Positions 53,796 to 62,856 of a DNA stretch of 64,000 nucleotides are shown piece by piece (position 1 is the first letter of the stretch; the number at the start of each line of letters is the position of its first letter). Source of the DNA: Micropruina sonneratiae (lineage in GTDB: Bacteria; Actinomycetota; Actinomycetes; Propionibacteriales; Propionibacteriaceae); the NCBI RefSeq assembly GCF_025972045.1, contig NZ_JAPDHX010000003.1, positions 1 to 64,000 on the forward strand, given 5' to 3'. The position numbers and the translations under genes were made by a program. The notes under the pieces are model-generated. The model saw only the letters and a list, made by a program, of their open reading frames with translations, ran no database searches and had not been told where the DNA came from.

Positions 53796-55516
53796 GCAGC
53801 AGCAGGGATGAAGCGGCGCAGGTGCTCGCGCAGTGCGGGATCCACCGCGTATACGTAGGTTCCCCGCATCCCTCTCGTCAGCAGAACCGAGTAGATGTTC
53901 CGCACGAAGCCGAGCAGCTCCTGGTCCGTGTACGTCCTGCCCAAGCGCGGGTTGTTCTCCTTGCCCTTGGCGTCGAAGTACGACTCGCGGTGAAAGGTCG
54001 TCCGGCCAGTGACGGGGTCGAAGCGAAGGTCAGGGCCGATGATCACGCCGGCGTAGTTGAGGTCGTAACCCTGCACCGTGTGGATGGAACCGACCTCGTT
54101 GAGCGACCCCTTGGAGTTGATCCAGTCCTTGTCTGTGCTGTTCCACCGCAGTCGAACGCCGTCCAGCTCGATGTCGTAAGCCGCCTTGTTCCTCTTGCTC
54201 GCCCACGGCCAGGCGAACCCCGCCACCAACCTCGCGAGGCCGTGGCGTCGATCCTGACGTTGAATGGCGTGCTGCATCGCCGCGAAGTCGTCGTACAGCC
54301 TCAGGTCGTAGTCGCCGAAGGATTGGGGCACGGTGACACTGCCGTCCAGAACCCCGCGTACGTACCCCACGTAGTCGCTGCCGGCCCGGACTCTCATCTG
54401 GGAGTGCAGACGGTACAGCCGCTGGTCGGCTTGAGCCATGTCGATCAGGGAGGCGACGAGGGCGGGCGGCAGGTCGGCCGGGCGCACGCTCTGAGCCGAG
54501 TCCAACAGGTAGATCTGGTAGCGGCTCTTGGCCTCGATCCAGTCGAGCTGCGTCCGGCTGTAGTCGTCGGCGCCGAACAGCTTCTGGTTGATCAGCCCGA
54601 AGTCGCGGTTCCGCATGCCGGAAGACTGGTTGGCGCGCTGATTCAGCCGGTGCGTCTCGTCGACGATGAGCAGATCCCACTCCTCGTCGCTCTTGCCGAC
54701 GTCGAACGGTGTCAGCACCATGGGCTGCGCCAGCTTGGGTGTCTGTCGGAACACTTTCCTGATCGAGTCGCGCAGTGACTGCTGGGGCACGACCAGACCG
54801 ATGCGGCAGTCCTTCAGCAGGCTGGCGTAATCGGGCAGGAAGAAGTCTGAGAACACCGACTCGGTGTAGAACTCGTCGTGCAGATCGGCGGTCTGGATGT
54901 CCCGCAGCAGCTTGATGAGAAAGATGCCGACGATCGTCTTGCCTGTGCCGGGATCCCCCTGAATGACAATGGAGTGCCTACGACCCGCTTCCAGATCGTC
55001 GAACAAGCCTTCCATGATGTCCAGGACGACCAGCGCCTGGTCCTCACTGAGGGACTTGAACGGCGACAACTTGAACAGGTCGCTGTTCTCGATGTCCTTG
55101 ATGCTGCGCTGGAACAACCCCTCCCTGCGCAGTTCGTCGAAGATGTCGCCGAAGAGTTGCTGGTAGCGGTTCCGGTCGTAGTAGTTGCGATCGGTGATGC
55201 CCGCGTTGGCGTTCAGAACCTGGAAGTGGCCCTCGCCCGCCAGAAGCCTGATCAGGAACGACTCCAGATCGAGGCAGACGGACTTGTTAAACGTATCGTC
55301 GATCACCACGCGAATGGTGCGAAGCGGGGCCATGGTGGGCTTGCCCAAGTGTTGGCGGAAGCGCCCAGCGGCGTCCAGGGTCTCGCCGATGTAGATTTCG
55401 CGGGCGCTGTTGAGTGCGTACACCACGGGCCAGTTTGAATGCGCGATGTCGATCGGCTGCCAGGCGGCGACAGCCTGATTGTCGAACGTGAGGTGCTCGA
55501 TCCTAAAGGACGTCAT
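53792..55516 (-). CDS. GIY-YIG/DUF2075 (Schlafen-group-3-like) helicase
   Basis: 574 residues from ATG 55516 (MTSFRIEHLTFDNQA). Residues about 28-75 form a GIY-YIG domain (PVVYALNSAREIYIGETLDA, GRFRQHLG). The DUF2075 SF1-type helicase follows with Walker A IQGDPGTGKTIVG near 190, Walker B LLIVDETHRLN near 283, and later motifs GSIHTVQGYDLNYAGVIIG and VLLTRGMRGTYVY. It probably unwinds or translocates on nucleic acid and cuts it. Its start lies inside the MazG-like gene (14-nt overlap), so the two are one operon. This architecture is common near defence genes. Both domains keep their key residues. Confidence 0.85.
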   Translation of the reverse strand: MTSFRIEHLTFDNQAVAAWQPIDIAHSNWPVVYALNSAREIYIGETLDAAGRFRQHLGKPTMAPLRTIRVVIDDTFNKSVCLDLESFLIRLLAGEGHFQVLNANAGITDRNYYDRNRYQQLFGDIFDELRREGLFQRSIKDIENSDLFKLSPFKSLSEDQALVVLDIMEGLFDDLEAGRRHSIVIQGDPGTGKTIVGIFLIKLLRDIQTADLHDEFYTESVFSDFFLPDYASLLKDCRIGLVVPQQSLRDSIRKVFRQTPKLAQPMVLTPFDVGKSDEEWDLLIVDETHRLNQRANQSSGMRNRDFGLINQKLFGADDYSRTQLDWIEAKSRYQIYLLDSAQSVRPADLPPALVASLIDMAQADQRLYRLHSQMRVRAGSDYVGYVRGVLDGSVTVPQSFGDYDLRLYDDFAAMQHAIQRQDRRHGLARLVAGFAWPWASKRNKAAYDIELDGVRLRWNSTDKDWINSKGSLNEVGSIHTVQGYDLNYAGVIIGPDLRFDPVTGRTTFHRESYFDAKGKENNPRLGRTYTDQELLGFVRNIYSVLLTRGMRGTYVYAVDPALREHLRRFIPAAA

Positions 55517-55823
55517 AGCGATCACTCCTGCCGCGCGCCTGGTCAGCGGGGTACTTCGCACCGGTCACGGCCAGCTTGTCGAGGACGATCTCGGACGGGT
55601 CGAGTCCGAGCCGATCGGCCAGCAGGGCACAGTAAGTGAGGACGTCGGCCAGTTCGCCGCGCACCTGCTCCAGGTCGGCATCGTCGTTCCACTGGAAGCA
55701 CTCGAGCAACTCTCCGGCCTCGATCGCGATGCTCTTGGCCAGATTGCTGGGCGTGTGGAACTGAGCCCAGTCACGCTCAGCAACAAAGGCACGCAGGGAC
55801 TCGCGGACGCGGTCGTCGAGCAT
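55503..55823 (-). CDS. MazG-like nucleotide pyrophosphohydrolase
   Basis: 106 residues, a compact all-alpha NTP-PPase. The metal-binding E-x2-E is in SIAIEAGELLECFQW and the E-x2-D in VRGELADVLTYCALLADRLG, as in MazG and iMazG proteins; FHTPSNLAKS precedes them. It would cut a nucleoside triphosphate to its monophosphate and pyrophosphate. It is the first gene of the pair with the GIY-YIG/DUF2075 helicase and overlaps it by 14 nt. That suggests it adjusts a nucleotide signal or substrate for the helicase. Confidence 0.88.
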   Translation of the reverse strand: MLDDRVRESLRAFVAERDWAQFHTPSNLAKSIAIEAGELLECFQWNDDADLEQVRGELADVLTYCALLADRLGLDPSEIVLDKLAVTGAKYPADQARGRSDRYDVL

Positions 55824-55964
55824 TTCCGGAGCCTAGCAATCGCGGCCGGGACGCGGTCTTGGGGGCGTCCAAATGAGGCGTGGTCAGGCTGGCCAAGCTC
55901 GGCTCGCAGGGCGTTCGCTGGGAAGTGGACCGAGGGGAACCGTCCCCTCGGTCCACACCGGGGC

Positions 55965-56894
55965 TCAGGTGAGGTCGATCACGATCTTGCCGCGGGTGTG
56001 TCCCTCGCGGCTGAGGGCGAAGGCGTCCGGTACCTGGTCGAGGGCGAAGGTCGCGGTCACCGTCACGTCGACCGCCCCGGACTGTGCCAGTTCGGCCAGG
56101 GCCGCCAGGTCGGTGGGGTCGGGGTGCACCCACATCCACTGTCCGCCGGCGCCCAGCACCGCGGGGTCGGTGATCGAGGCGTGGACGCCTCCGTCGGCCA
56201 GCACCGCGAGCGTGGCGTCCAGGACGCCGCCCACGAAATCGGCCACGATGTCGACGCCCTCCGGCGCCAGCGCCCGCACCCGGTCGGCCAGTCCGTCGCC
56301 GTAGGTCACCGGCTCTGCACCCAGGTCGCGCAGGTATTCGTGGTTGCTCTCGGACGCGGTGGCGATCACCCGGGCGCCGGCCGCCACCGCGACCTGGACG
56401 CCGAACGAGCCCACCCCGCCCGCGCCGCCGTGGATCAGCACTGTCTTGCCGGCGTCCAGGCCTAGGCGGTGCAGCACTTGGTAGGCGGTCAGACCGGCTA
56501 GCGGCAGCCCGGCGGCCTGCTGCCAGCTCAGCCGCTCGGGCTTGCGGGCCAGGCAGCGACGGGGGACCGCGACGAACTCGGCGAACGTGCCGCCGTGCAC
56601 CCAGTCCTTGCGGGCGTAGCCGATCACCTCGTCGCCGACCGCGTAGTCGGTCACGTCGATGCCCACCTGCTCGACGACGCCGGCCACGTCCCAGCCTGGG
56701 ACGACCGGGAACTGGGTCTCCATCATGGCCTCCAGCCCGCCGGACATCACCTTCCAGTCGACCGGGTTCACCCCGGCGGCCTTGACCCGCACCAGCACCT
56801 CGCCGGGTGCGATCCGGGGGAGCGGTTGGTCGGTCACGGCCAGCACGGAATCGTCGCCGAAGTGGTCATAGGTCGCTGCACGCATCGTCGTCAT
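55965..56894 (-). CDS. Zinc-free MDR oxidoreductase (NADPH:quinone reductase-like)
   Basis: 309 residues; start ATG 56894 or 56885. The GroES-like N-terminal domain (VLVRVKAAGVNPVDWKVMSG, VVPGWDVAGVV) lacks the zinc ligands of alcohol dehydrogenases. The Rossmann domain has the cofactor loop LIHGGAGGVGSFGVQVA near residue 150. It would reduce quinones or enones with NADPH in the cytoplasm. It is a single-gene unit, with a REP-like hairpin 100 bp upstream. Confidence 0.9.
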   Translation of the reverse strand: MTTMRAATYDHFGDDSVLAVTDQPLPRIAPGEVLVRVKAAGVNPVDWKVMSGGLEAMMETQFPVVPGWDVAGVVEQVGIDVTDYAVGDEVIGYARKDWVHGGTFAEFVAVPRRCLARKPERLSWQQAAGLPLAGLTAYQVLHRLGLDAGKTVLIHGGAGGVGSFGVQVAVAAGARVIATASESNHEYLRDLGAEPVTYGDGLADRVRALAPEGVDIVADFVGGVLDATLAVLADGGVHASITDPAVLGAGGQWMWVHPDPTDLAALAELAQSGAVDVTVTATFALDQVPDAFALSREGHTRGKIVIDLT

Positions 56895-56997
56895 GGCAGG
56901 TGCAACCGGCGAGCGGGGCGGAGGATTCCCGGGCGTGATGAGATTCCGCGCGCGGCGGCGTGACGGGTCGGGACGCCAGGTCGGGTCGATAGAGATC

Positions 56998-57013
56998 CCG
57001 GCGTGCGCCGGGA
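56998..57013. repeat. REP-like hairpin CCCGGCGTGCGCCGGG
   Basis: A perfect 7-bp stem with a 2-nt loop, part of GATCCCGGCGTGCGCCGGGA followed by TGACGGGGGTCG. It is the inverted sister of the hairpin at 48,713-48,728. Confidence 0.55.
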
Positions 57014-57120
57014 TGACGGGGGTCGAGGCTGGGGCGCGGCCCCCACGGCAGCGGCAGCCGGACAGGCTGGGCGCGTGGGCCCACCGGCTGGAGCGACCCC
57101 GACCACCATGCGCCCATCTT

Positions 57121-57151
57121 TTTGCATTGCTGCAAATCTGCGTTACCGTAA
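57121..57151. promoter_or_regulatory. Candidate TetR operator(s) upstream of the exporter
   Basis: TTTGCA-TTGC-TGCAAA (57,121-57,136) is a perfect 6-bp inverted repeat, followed by TTACCGTAA (57,143-57,151), another perfect palindrome. They lie 52-82 bp upstream of the exporter GTG, in AT-rich sequence suited to a promoter. The downstream tetR gene is the likely binder. Confidence 0.45.
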
Positions 57152-57202
57152 TCATGCGCTGCCGCAGAGTTCGGTGGCGTTTCGCATGTAGCAGGAGGAA
57201 CC

Positions 57203-59935
57203 GTGGCCGCAGCCACTCTGGAACGCCCCGTCGAGCCGAGCGAGGCGTCCAACCCGATCATGAGTCACCGGCAGATCATGCTGGTCATCTACGCGCTGAT
57301 GGCGGGCATGTTCCTCAGCGCCCTCGACCAGACGATCGTCGGCACCGCGATCCGGACCATCGGAGACGATCTCCAGGGTCTCGATCAGCAGGCCTGGGTG
57401 ACCACCGCGTACCTGATCGCGGCGACGGTCACCACCCCGCTGTACGGCAAGCTGTCCGACCAGTTCGGACGGCGTCCGCTCTTCATCGTCAGCATCACCA
57501 TCTTCGTGCTCGGGTCGCTGCTGTCGAGCTTCGCCACCTCGATGCTGGGCCTGGCGGCCTTCCGCGCCTTCCAGGGCCTCGGCGCCGGCGGCCTGATGTC
57601 GCTGCCGCTGGCCATCATCGGCGACATTCTCGCTCCCCGCGAGCGCGCCAAGTACCAGGGCTACTTCCTCGCCACGTTCGGAATCGCGTCCGTCATCGGA
57701 CCGCTGATCGGCGGACTGTTCGCCGGCACCGACACCATCTTGTGGGTGTCCGGCTGGCGCTGGGTGTTCCTGGTCAACGTGCCAGTCGGTGCGATCGCCC
57801 TGCTGATGGTGATCGCCTTCCTGCACCTGCCGCACGAGTCGCACGGGCATCCGCGGATCGACTGGTGGGGCGCGACCCTCGTCGTCGGCACCCTCGCCCC
57901 GCTGCTGCTGGTCGCCGAACAGGGCCGCGACTGGGGCTGGACGTCGGCCGGGTCTATCACCTGCTACGTGATCGGCGGCGTCGGCCTGCTCGCGTTCATC
58001 CTGGTCGAACGGGCGATGGGTTCGGACGCCATCATCCCGATGCGGCTGTTCTCCTCGGGCACCTTCTCGACCACCGTGGTGCTGAGCGTGCTGGTCGGCT
58101 TCGGCATGTTCGGAGCCATGCTGACGATTCCGCTGTACCTGCAGATCGTCAACGGACTGACCCCGACCGAATCGGGCTTCGCGACGCTGCCGATGATGGT
58201 CGGCGTGATGATCGCCTCGATCGGCTCCGGCCAGATCGTGATGCGCACCGGCAAGTACGCCGTCTTCCCGATCACCGGCACCTTCACCACCGCCGTCGGC
58301 TTCGGCATCCTGGCGTTCATCACGCTCGACCGGCCGCTGTGGTACCTGATGATCGCCATGTTCGTCATCGGCCTCGGCCTCGGCCAGCTGATGCAGACGC
58401 TGACGATGTCGGCCCAGGCGTCCGCCGAAGCGCGCGACATCGGCGTGGCCACCAGCTCGGCCGCCTTCTTCCGGCAGATCGGCGGCACCCTGGGCACGGC
58501 GATCATGCTGTCGCTGCTGTTCAGCCTGCTGCCCGCCAACATCACCAACTCGCTGACCGACGAGCAGACCCTCACCGACGCGCTGGACGCCGCCCTCGAC
58601 CCCGCGGTCGCCAACGCGCCCGAGAACGCCGCGATCATGGCGCAGATGTGGACGCCGATCGTCGACAAGATCAAGGACAAGGTCGACGACAAGCTGTCCG
58701 ACGCCACCGACACCGTGCACGACAAGGTCGAGGCGGCGGTGCGGGAGAAGGTCGCCGACGCCGTCCACAAGAGCGCGGCCAAGGGCGCCGGCAAGCTGGC
58801 CAACGGGGTCTCGGCGGTCAGCAAGGGGCTGGGCAAGCTGAGCACCGGCACCGGCGCCTTCGTCGACGGCGTCGGCCAGATCGGCACGGGTGCCGAACAG
58901 CTGGCCACCGGTGCGGCCAAGATCGCCACCGGCGCCGGCCAGCTCTCGACCGGACTGGCCAAGGTCAGCACCGCCGAGAAGACGGCCGCCAAGAACGCCA
59001 AGCAGGCCACCGCCGACTTCGCCGAACTGAGTGCCGCGATGACGTCACTCGGCACCGACCAGCAGAAGTGCGCCGGCGGCGACGAAACCGCCTGCGGCAA
59101 GCTGACCGACGACCAGACCGCCGTCAGCGCCGCCATGAAGGCGCTCGGCACCAGCGTCTACACCACCAGCGGCTACCTCAACGGCGCCTCCGGCAAGCCC
59201 GGGCTGTCCGACGCGCTGGCCCAGCTGGCCAGCGGATCGAAGGGGTTGGCGTCCGGTACCGAGCAACTGGCGACCGGCACCAAGCAGCTCGCCACCGGCG
59301 CCAGCACGGCGGCCGAGAAGGGCAGCGCGCTCACCACGGGCACGCAGGCCGCGGCGTCCGGCACCAAGAAGCTGAGCGCCGGCGCCAAGCAGCTGTCGAA
59401 GGTCGAGAAGCTGATCAACTCCAAGGTCAAGGAGCTCGTCCCCGACGCCGAGGCCAAGGCGCTGAAGAAGGTCGCCAAGGACAAGCACTTCAGCGTCGTC
59501 GACGGCAAGCTGACCATCGACTACAGCGACCCCGTGCAGCGCCGGGCGATCATCGACGAACTGGTGCCCGAGATGGTCAAGTCGATCAAGAACGGCGACA
59601 CCGACAACGTCAAGACCGAGACCAGCTCGAGCGACACCTCGTTCCTGACCGGAGCCGATCCGCGGCTCACCAAGCCGTTCCTGGCGGGCTTCAACACCTC
59701 GGTGGTGACGATCTACTGGGTCGGCTTAGGCGTGATGCTGCTGGCGTTCGTCATCACCTGGTTCTTCCGGGTGCCGCCCCTGCGGACCCGCTCGGCGATG
59801 CAGGAGCGGGCGGCCGCCGCCGAAGCGGCCGCTGAGGAGGCCGGGGCGCAGACCGACGCCGACTCGCCGACCGTGGTTGACGATCAGACAGCGGCCGAGG
59901 CCGACACGCCCAGCACCGAGCGGGCGTCGTCGTGA
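57203..59935 (+). CDS. DHA2-family drug exporter (MFS) with large extracytoplasmic insert
   Basis: 910 residues from GTG 57203, preceded by AGGAGGA. The first 470 residues are a 14-helix DHA2 transporter: motif A-like GKLSDQFGRRPLF, the early FLSALDQTIVGTAIRTIGDD, and motif C-like GPLIGGLFAG. The insert (about 480-835) lies before the last helix (TIYWVGLGVMLLAFVITWFF). It is rich in Lys, Ala and Gly, with repeated GTGAEQLATGA and GLGKLSTGTGAF units like the YhgE/Pip spacer. The insert should project outside the cell. It probably expels hydrophobic or cationic compounds by proton antiport. The tetR gene overlaps its stop. Confidence 0.9.
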   Translation: MAAATLERPVEPSEASNPIMSHRQIMLVIYALMAGMFLSALDQTIVGTAIRTIGDDLQGLDQQAWVTTAYLIAATVTTPLYGKLSDQFGRRPLFIVSITIFVLGSLLSSFATSMLGLAAFRAFQGLGAGGLMSLPLAIIGDILAPRERAKYQGYFLATFGIASVIGPLIGGLFAGTDTILWVSGWRWVFLVNVPVGAIALLMVIAFLHLPHESHGHPRIDWWGATLVVGTLAPLLLVAEQGRDWGWTSAGSITCYVIGGVGLLAFILVERAMGSDAIIPMRLFSSGTFSTTVVLSVLVGFGMFGAMLTIPLYLQIVNGLTPTESGFATLPMMVGVMIASIGSGQIVMRTGKYAVFPITGTFTTAVGFGILAFITLDRPLWYLMIAMFVIGLGLGQLMQTLTMSAQASAEARDIGVATSSAAFFRQIGGTLGTAIMLSLLFSLLPANITNSLTDEQTLTDALDAALDPAVANAPENAAIMAQMWTPIVDKIKDKVDDKLSDATDTVHDKVEAAVREKVADAVHKSAAKGAGKLANGVSAVSKGLGKLSTGTGAFVDGVGQIGTGAEQLATGAAKIATGAGQLSTGLAKVSTAEKTAAKNAKQATADFAELSAAMTSLGTDQQKCAGGDETACGKLTDDQTAVSAAMKALGTSVYTTSGYLNGASGKPGLSDALAQLASGSKGLASGTEQLATGTKQLATGASTAAEKGSALTTGTQAAASGTKKLSAGAKQLSKVEKLINSKVKELVPDAEAKALKKVAKDKHFSVVDGKLTIDYSDPVQRRAIIDELVPEMVKSIKNGDTDNVKTETSSSDTSFLTGADPRLTKPFLAGFNTSVVTIYWVGLGVMLLAFVITWFFRVPPLRTRSAMQERAAAAEAAAEEAGAQTDADSPTVVDDQTAAEADTPSTERASS

Positions 59936-60564
59936 CCGCGGAGATCGCCGCCCCCAGCGGCGCACGGGCTGGGATGATGAGGAACGTGACCGAACAACCG
60001 TGCACGTCGCTGCGGGAGCGCAAGAAGCGGGCCACCCGCGCGGCGCTGCACTCGGTGGCGTTGCGGCTGGTCACCGAGCGCGGCGCCGACGACGTGACGA
60101 TCGAGGAGATCTGCGACGAGGTCGAGGTGTCGCCCCGGACCTTCTTCAACTACTACCCGACCAAGCTGGCGGCCGCCTTCGACCTGCCCGTCGCCGAGAT
60201 CCCGGAGGCCGAACGCCAACGGTTCCTGGCGGCGACCGGCCACCTGGTGGTGGACGCCTGCGAGCTGGTCTCGCGCAACGTCGCGTTGCCGACCGACTAT
60301 CCGCGGATCAAGGACATGCTGCGCGCCCACCCGGCGCTGCTGATGGATTTCTGGCAGCAGACCCTGCAACGGCTGAAGCCGTTCCACGCCCTGATCGACG
60401 AGCGGGTCGGTGACCCGCAGGCGGCCAGGCTCGCCTTCGGGATCGTGATCACGGCCGTCAGTTCGGCGATGGTCATCGCCGGTACACCAGGGGTCGACCT
60501 CCGCGATCGGCTGCTGGAACAGGTGCGGGCCATGAGCGGCCTGATCGACGGGGTCGACGGCTGA
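59932..60564 (+). CDS. TetR family regulator coupled to the exporter
   Basis: 210 residues if it starts at GTG 59932, which overlaps the exporter stop as GTGA; an internal ATG pair near 59,974 (MMRNVTEQP) is an alternative. The TetR HTH lies at about residues 28-75: RERKKRATRAALHSVALRLV, DVTIEEICDEVEVSPRTFFN, YYPTKLAAAF. The helical C-terminus would bind an inducer. Being last in the operon, it probably represses the exporter and itself through the palindromes at 57,121-57,151. Confidence 0.9.
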   Translation: MTAEIAAPSGARAGMMRNVTEQPCTSLRERKKRATRAALHSVALRLVTERGADDVTIEEICDEVEVSPRTFFNYYPTKLAAAFDLPVAEIPEAERQRFLAATGHLVVDACELVSRNVALPTDYPRIKDMLRAHPALLMDFWQQTLQRLKPFHALIDERVGDPQAARLAFGIVITAVSSAMVIAGTPGVDLRDRLLEQVRAMSGLIDGVDG

Positions 60565-60615
60565 GCTGGGCGGCACGGCGAAGGCACTCCAGACAAGGGT
60601 TGTTCCGGGGGTTTG

Positions 60616-60691
60616 TCTGAAAACTGCATGCCAGTGATCCGCTGGACCAGTCAGTGACTGATCGGCTGGGTCACTGGCATGCAGTTGTCAG
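60616..60691. terminator. Long nested inverted repeat between convergent genes
   Basis: AACTGCATGCCAGTGA (60,622-60,637) pairs perfectly with TCACTGGCATGCAGTT (60,671-60,686). The flanking TCTGA and TCAGA extend the stem after a 2-nt bulge. A second palindrome (CAGTCA-G-TGACTG) sits in the loop. It lies between the tetR stop and the stop of the minus-strand DUF559 gene, so a bidirectional terminator is the simplest reading. The symmetry is stronger than a terminator needs, and there is no U-tract. Confidence 0.55.
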
Positions 60692-61560
60692 AACTCTTGC
60701 GCGGCACGGCGGTGCTCAACCGCCTCACGAACTGCCTCGACGAAGGCGTCGGGTTCCTCCAGAACCGCGGAGGCTGCGAACGGTAGGACCAACCAACCGG
60801 CGGTGCTGAGACGCACGCTGCGCCAACGGTCTGCGACGAACGACTTCTTGGTGTGGTGGTGAGCCCAGCCGTCGATCTCGATGGCGAGCTGAAGTCTGGG
60901 GAATGCGATGTCGAGGAAGTACGTCAGGTCCTTCACTGTGACGCGGTGGTTGGTTCGCCATCCCGTCAGACCAGCCTGCCTGAGCTGTCGGTGCGCCTCC
61001 CGCTCAGCCTCAGACCACGGTTCGTCGCGGGAGTCCTCCAGCAGGTCACGACGTAGATGATTGCCCGGGCGGTGGGGTGACAGGCGGAGTGCCTGCCACA
61101 GGTCGGCAAGCTGAACGGCGCCCCGTCGCAGGGCTTCGTCGATCACGGTGCCACCCAAAGCAGGAAGAAGGTCGAGGACCGACAAGGCGGGCCCGGCCAC
61201 CCGCAGGCCTTCGGTGTGCGCGATCAGGTCGGGATGAACCTCCCGCTGCTCCCACACGAAGCCCGGATAGCTCCCGCGCACCTTGTGGGGCACCGCCACG
61301 GACACTTCAGTGATGGGGCACTCGGGCCACCAGGTGATCAGGGCTGCCGCTGCGCCCGTGATCACACAGCCCGCCCGAAACGCGTCGGCCGCCCGGATCC
61401 GCGCCTGCCAGCCGGGCTGTGGGGCTGTGTAGATGCCGGGCAGCGTCGACACGAGCGAGCCGGTCCGCAGACAGTAGTCGAGTTGAACGCTGAGAGACCG
61501 CTCCTCGCGGCGGAGCAGGACGCCTTGCCCGGCCACCAGGAGTTCGTTGAGGTGCTTCAC
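60688..61560 (-). CDS. DUF559 (Vsr-like) protein with N-terminal winged helix
   Basis: 290 residues from GTG 61560 (VKHLNELLVAGQGVLLRREE); the frame extends to 61764 but without similarity to expect. The N-terminal 60 residues resemble the AbiEi-type winged helix. The C-terminal DUF559 domain (about 205-275) has the endonuclease-like core YFLDIAFPRLQLAIEIDGWA, HHHTKKSFVADRWRSVRL and GWLVLPFAASAV, with D and E-x-D acids. These proteins are common singletons in Actinobacteria with no proven role. Its stop lies inside the long inverted repeat. Confidence 0.75.
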   Translation of the reverse strand: MKHLNELLVAGQGVLLRREERSLSVQLDYCLRTGSLVSTLPGIYTAPQPGWQARIRAADAFRAGCVITGAAAALITWWPECPITEVSVAVPHKVRGSYPGFVWEQREVHPDLIAHTEGLRVAGPALSVLDLLPALGGTVIDEALRRGAVQLADLWQALRLSPHRPGNHLRRDLLEDSRDEPWSEAEREAHRQLRQAGLTGWRTNHRVTVKDLTYFLDIAFPRLQLAIEIDGWAHHHTKKSFVADRWRSVRLSTAGWLVLPFAASAVLEEPDAFVEAVREAVEHRRAAQEF

Positions 61561-61784
61561 ACCATAGAAGGCACTTTTCCGGGTGCGTTTTGTGAGTGCG
61601 GACCGAAAGTTGCAGCCCAGCAATTTCGTCTGGTGGCCCCGTACTGGGGTGCGTGGCGGACCCTGGGCACACGCCCACCGTGCGCGGGTGGTTCCACGGG
61701 TGTGAGTTCCGGGCCACTGGTCGTGGCCGCCGGTCCGCACTAGATTGATCGCGGCCCGCAGCACGCTCGTGGCAAGGGGGAACA

Positions 61785-62822
61785 GTGGCCGAGCAGACAG
61801 TCCCGCTGATCGTCGACGTCGACACCGGCATCGACGACTCGCTCGCCCTGCTGTACCTGATGGCCAGCCCCGAGGCCGAACTGCTCGGCATCACCTGCAC
61901 GGCCGGCAACGTGACCGCCCGGCAGGTCGCCACCAACAACCTCGCCTGGCTCGAGCTGTGCGGCTACGCGGACGTCGAGGTCGCGCTCGGTGCCGAGGTG
62001 CCGATCATTGCGCCGCTGATGACCACCGAGGAGACCCACGGACCGCAGGGCATCGGCTATGCCGAACTGCCCGCACCCACCCGCGCGCTGTCGTCCCGGC
62101 ACGCCACGCAGGTGTGGATCGACAACGCGCGCCGGCGTCCGGGCGAGATCACCGGACTGGTCACCGGGCCGCTCACCAACCTGGCGCTGGCGGTCAAGCT
62201 CGAACCGGAACTGCCCCGGCTGCTGAAGCGCATCGTGGTGATGGGGGGTGCGTTCAACCATCCCGGCAACACCAACCCCACCACCGAATGGAACGTCGCC
62301 GTCGACCCGGACGCCGCCAGGATCGTCTTCGACGCCTTCTCGGGCCTGCCGGAGGGGCGGCGTCCGGTCATCTGCGCCCTGGACGTCACCGAACGGATCG
62401 AGATGCGTCCGCACCACATCGCGGCGCTCGCGGAGGCGTGCGGCAGCACCCCGGCCGAGATCATCGATCCGGACGACCCGCCCGGCCGGCGCTCGCAGGC
62501 GTCCAACCGGGTGGTGCGGCACCTGAGTGACGCCGTCCGGTTCTATATGGAGTTCCATCGGCTCTACGACCAGGGGTTCCTGGCGCACATGCACGACCCG
62601 TTCGCGGCGGCCGTCGCGCTCGACCCGGCGCTGGCGACCACCCGGCGCGCCACCGTCGACGTGGAACTGGCCGGCACCCTCACCCGCGGGCAGACCGTCG
62701 CCGACTGGCGAGGCATGTGGGGCCGCGAGCCGAACGCCGACATCGTGGTCGACACCGACCCCGAGGAGTTCTTCCGGCGCGCCATCGAGCGGGTCGCTGC
62801 GCTCGCCCGGCGGGTCGGCTGA
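61785..62822 (+). CDS. Nucleoside hydrolase
   Basis: 345 residues with GTG start. The calcium-binding signature DVDTGIDDSLALLYL lies near residue 11. Other family segments follow: GITCTAGNVTARQVATNN, LVTGPLTNLALAV, KRIVVMGGAFNHPGNTNPTT, EWNVAVDPDAARIV, and the late LAHMHDPFAAAVALDP that holds the last active-site residues. It splits a ribonucleoside into ribose and base. It heads a same-strand unit with the ECF transporter genes (34 bp gap), which suggests salvage of an imported nucleoside or base. Confidence 0.92.
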   Translation: MAEQTVPLIVDVDTGIDDSLALLYLMASPEAELLGITCTAGNVTARQVATNNLAWLELCGYADVEVALGAEVPIIAPLMTTEETHGPQGIGYAELPAPTRALSSRHATQVWIDNARRRPGEITGLVTGPLTNLALAVKLEPELPRLLKRIVVMGGAFNHPGNTNPTTEWNVAVDPDAARIVFDAFSGLPEGRRPVICALDVTERIEMRPHHIAALAEACGSTPAEIIDPDDPPGRRSQASNRVVRHLSDAVRFYMEFHRLYDQGFLAHMHDPFAAAVALDPALATTRRATVDVELAGTLTRGQTVADWRGMWGREPNADIVVDTDPEEFFRRAIERVAALARRVG

Positions 62823-62856
62823 GCACAATGTGACAACGACTTCGCCAGGAGGACCC

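Larger units (their letters stand above)
56895..57202. other. Divergent promoter region with hairpin and operators
   Basis: About 308 bp between the oxidoreductase and the exporter gene. It carries a REP-like hairpin (56,998-57,013) and two short palindromes close to the exporter start, listed separately. No gene is seen. Confidence 0.5.
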
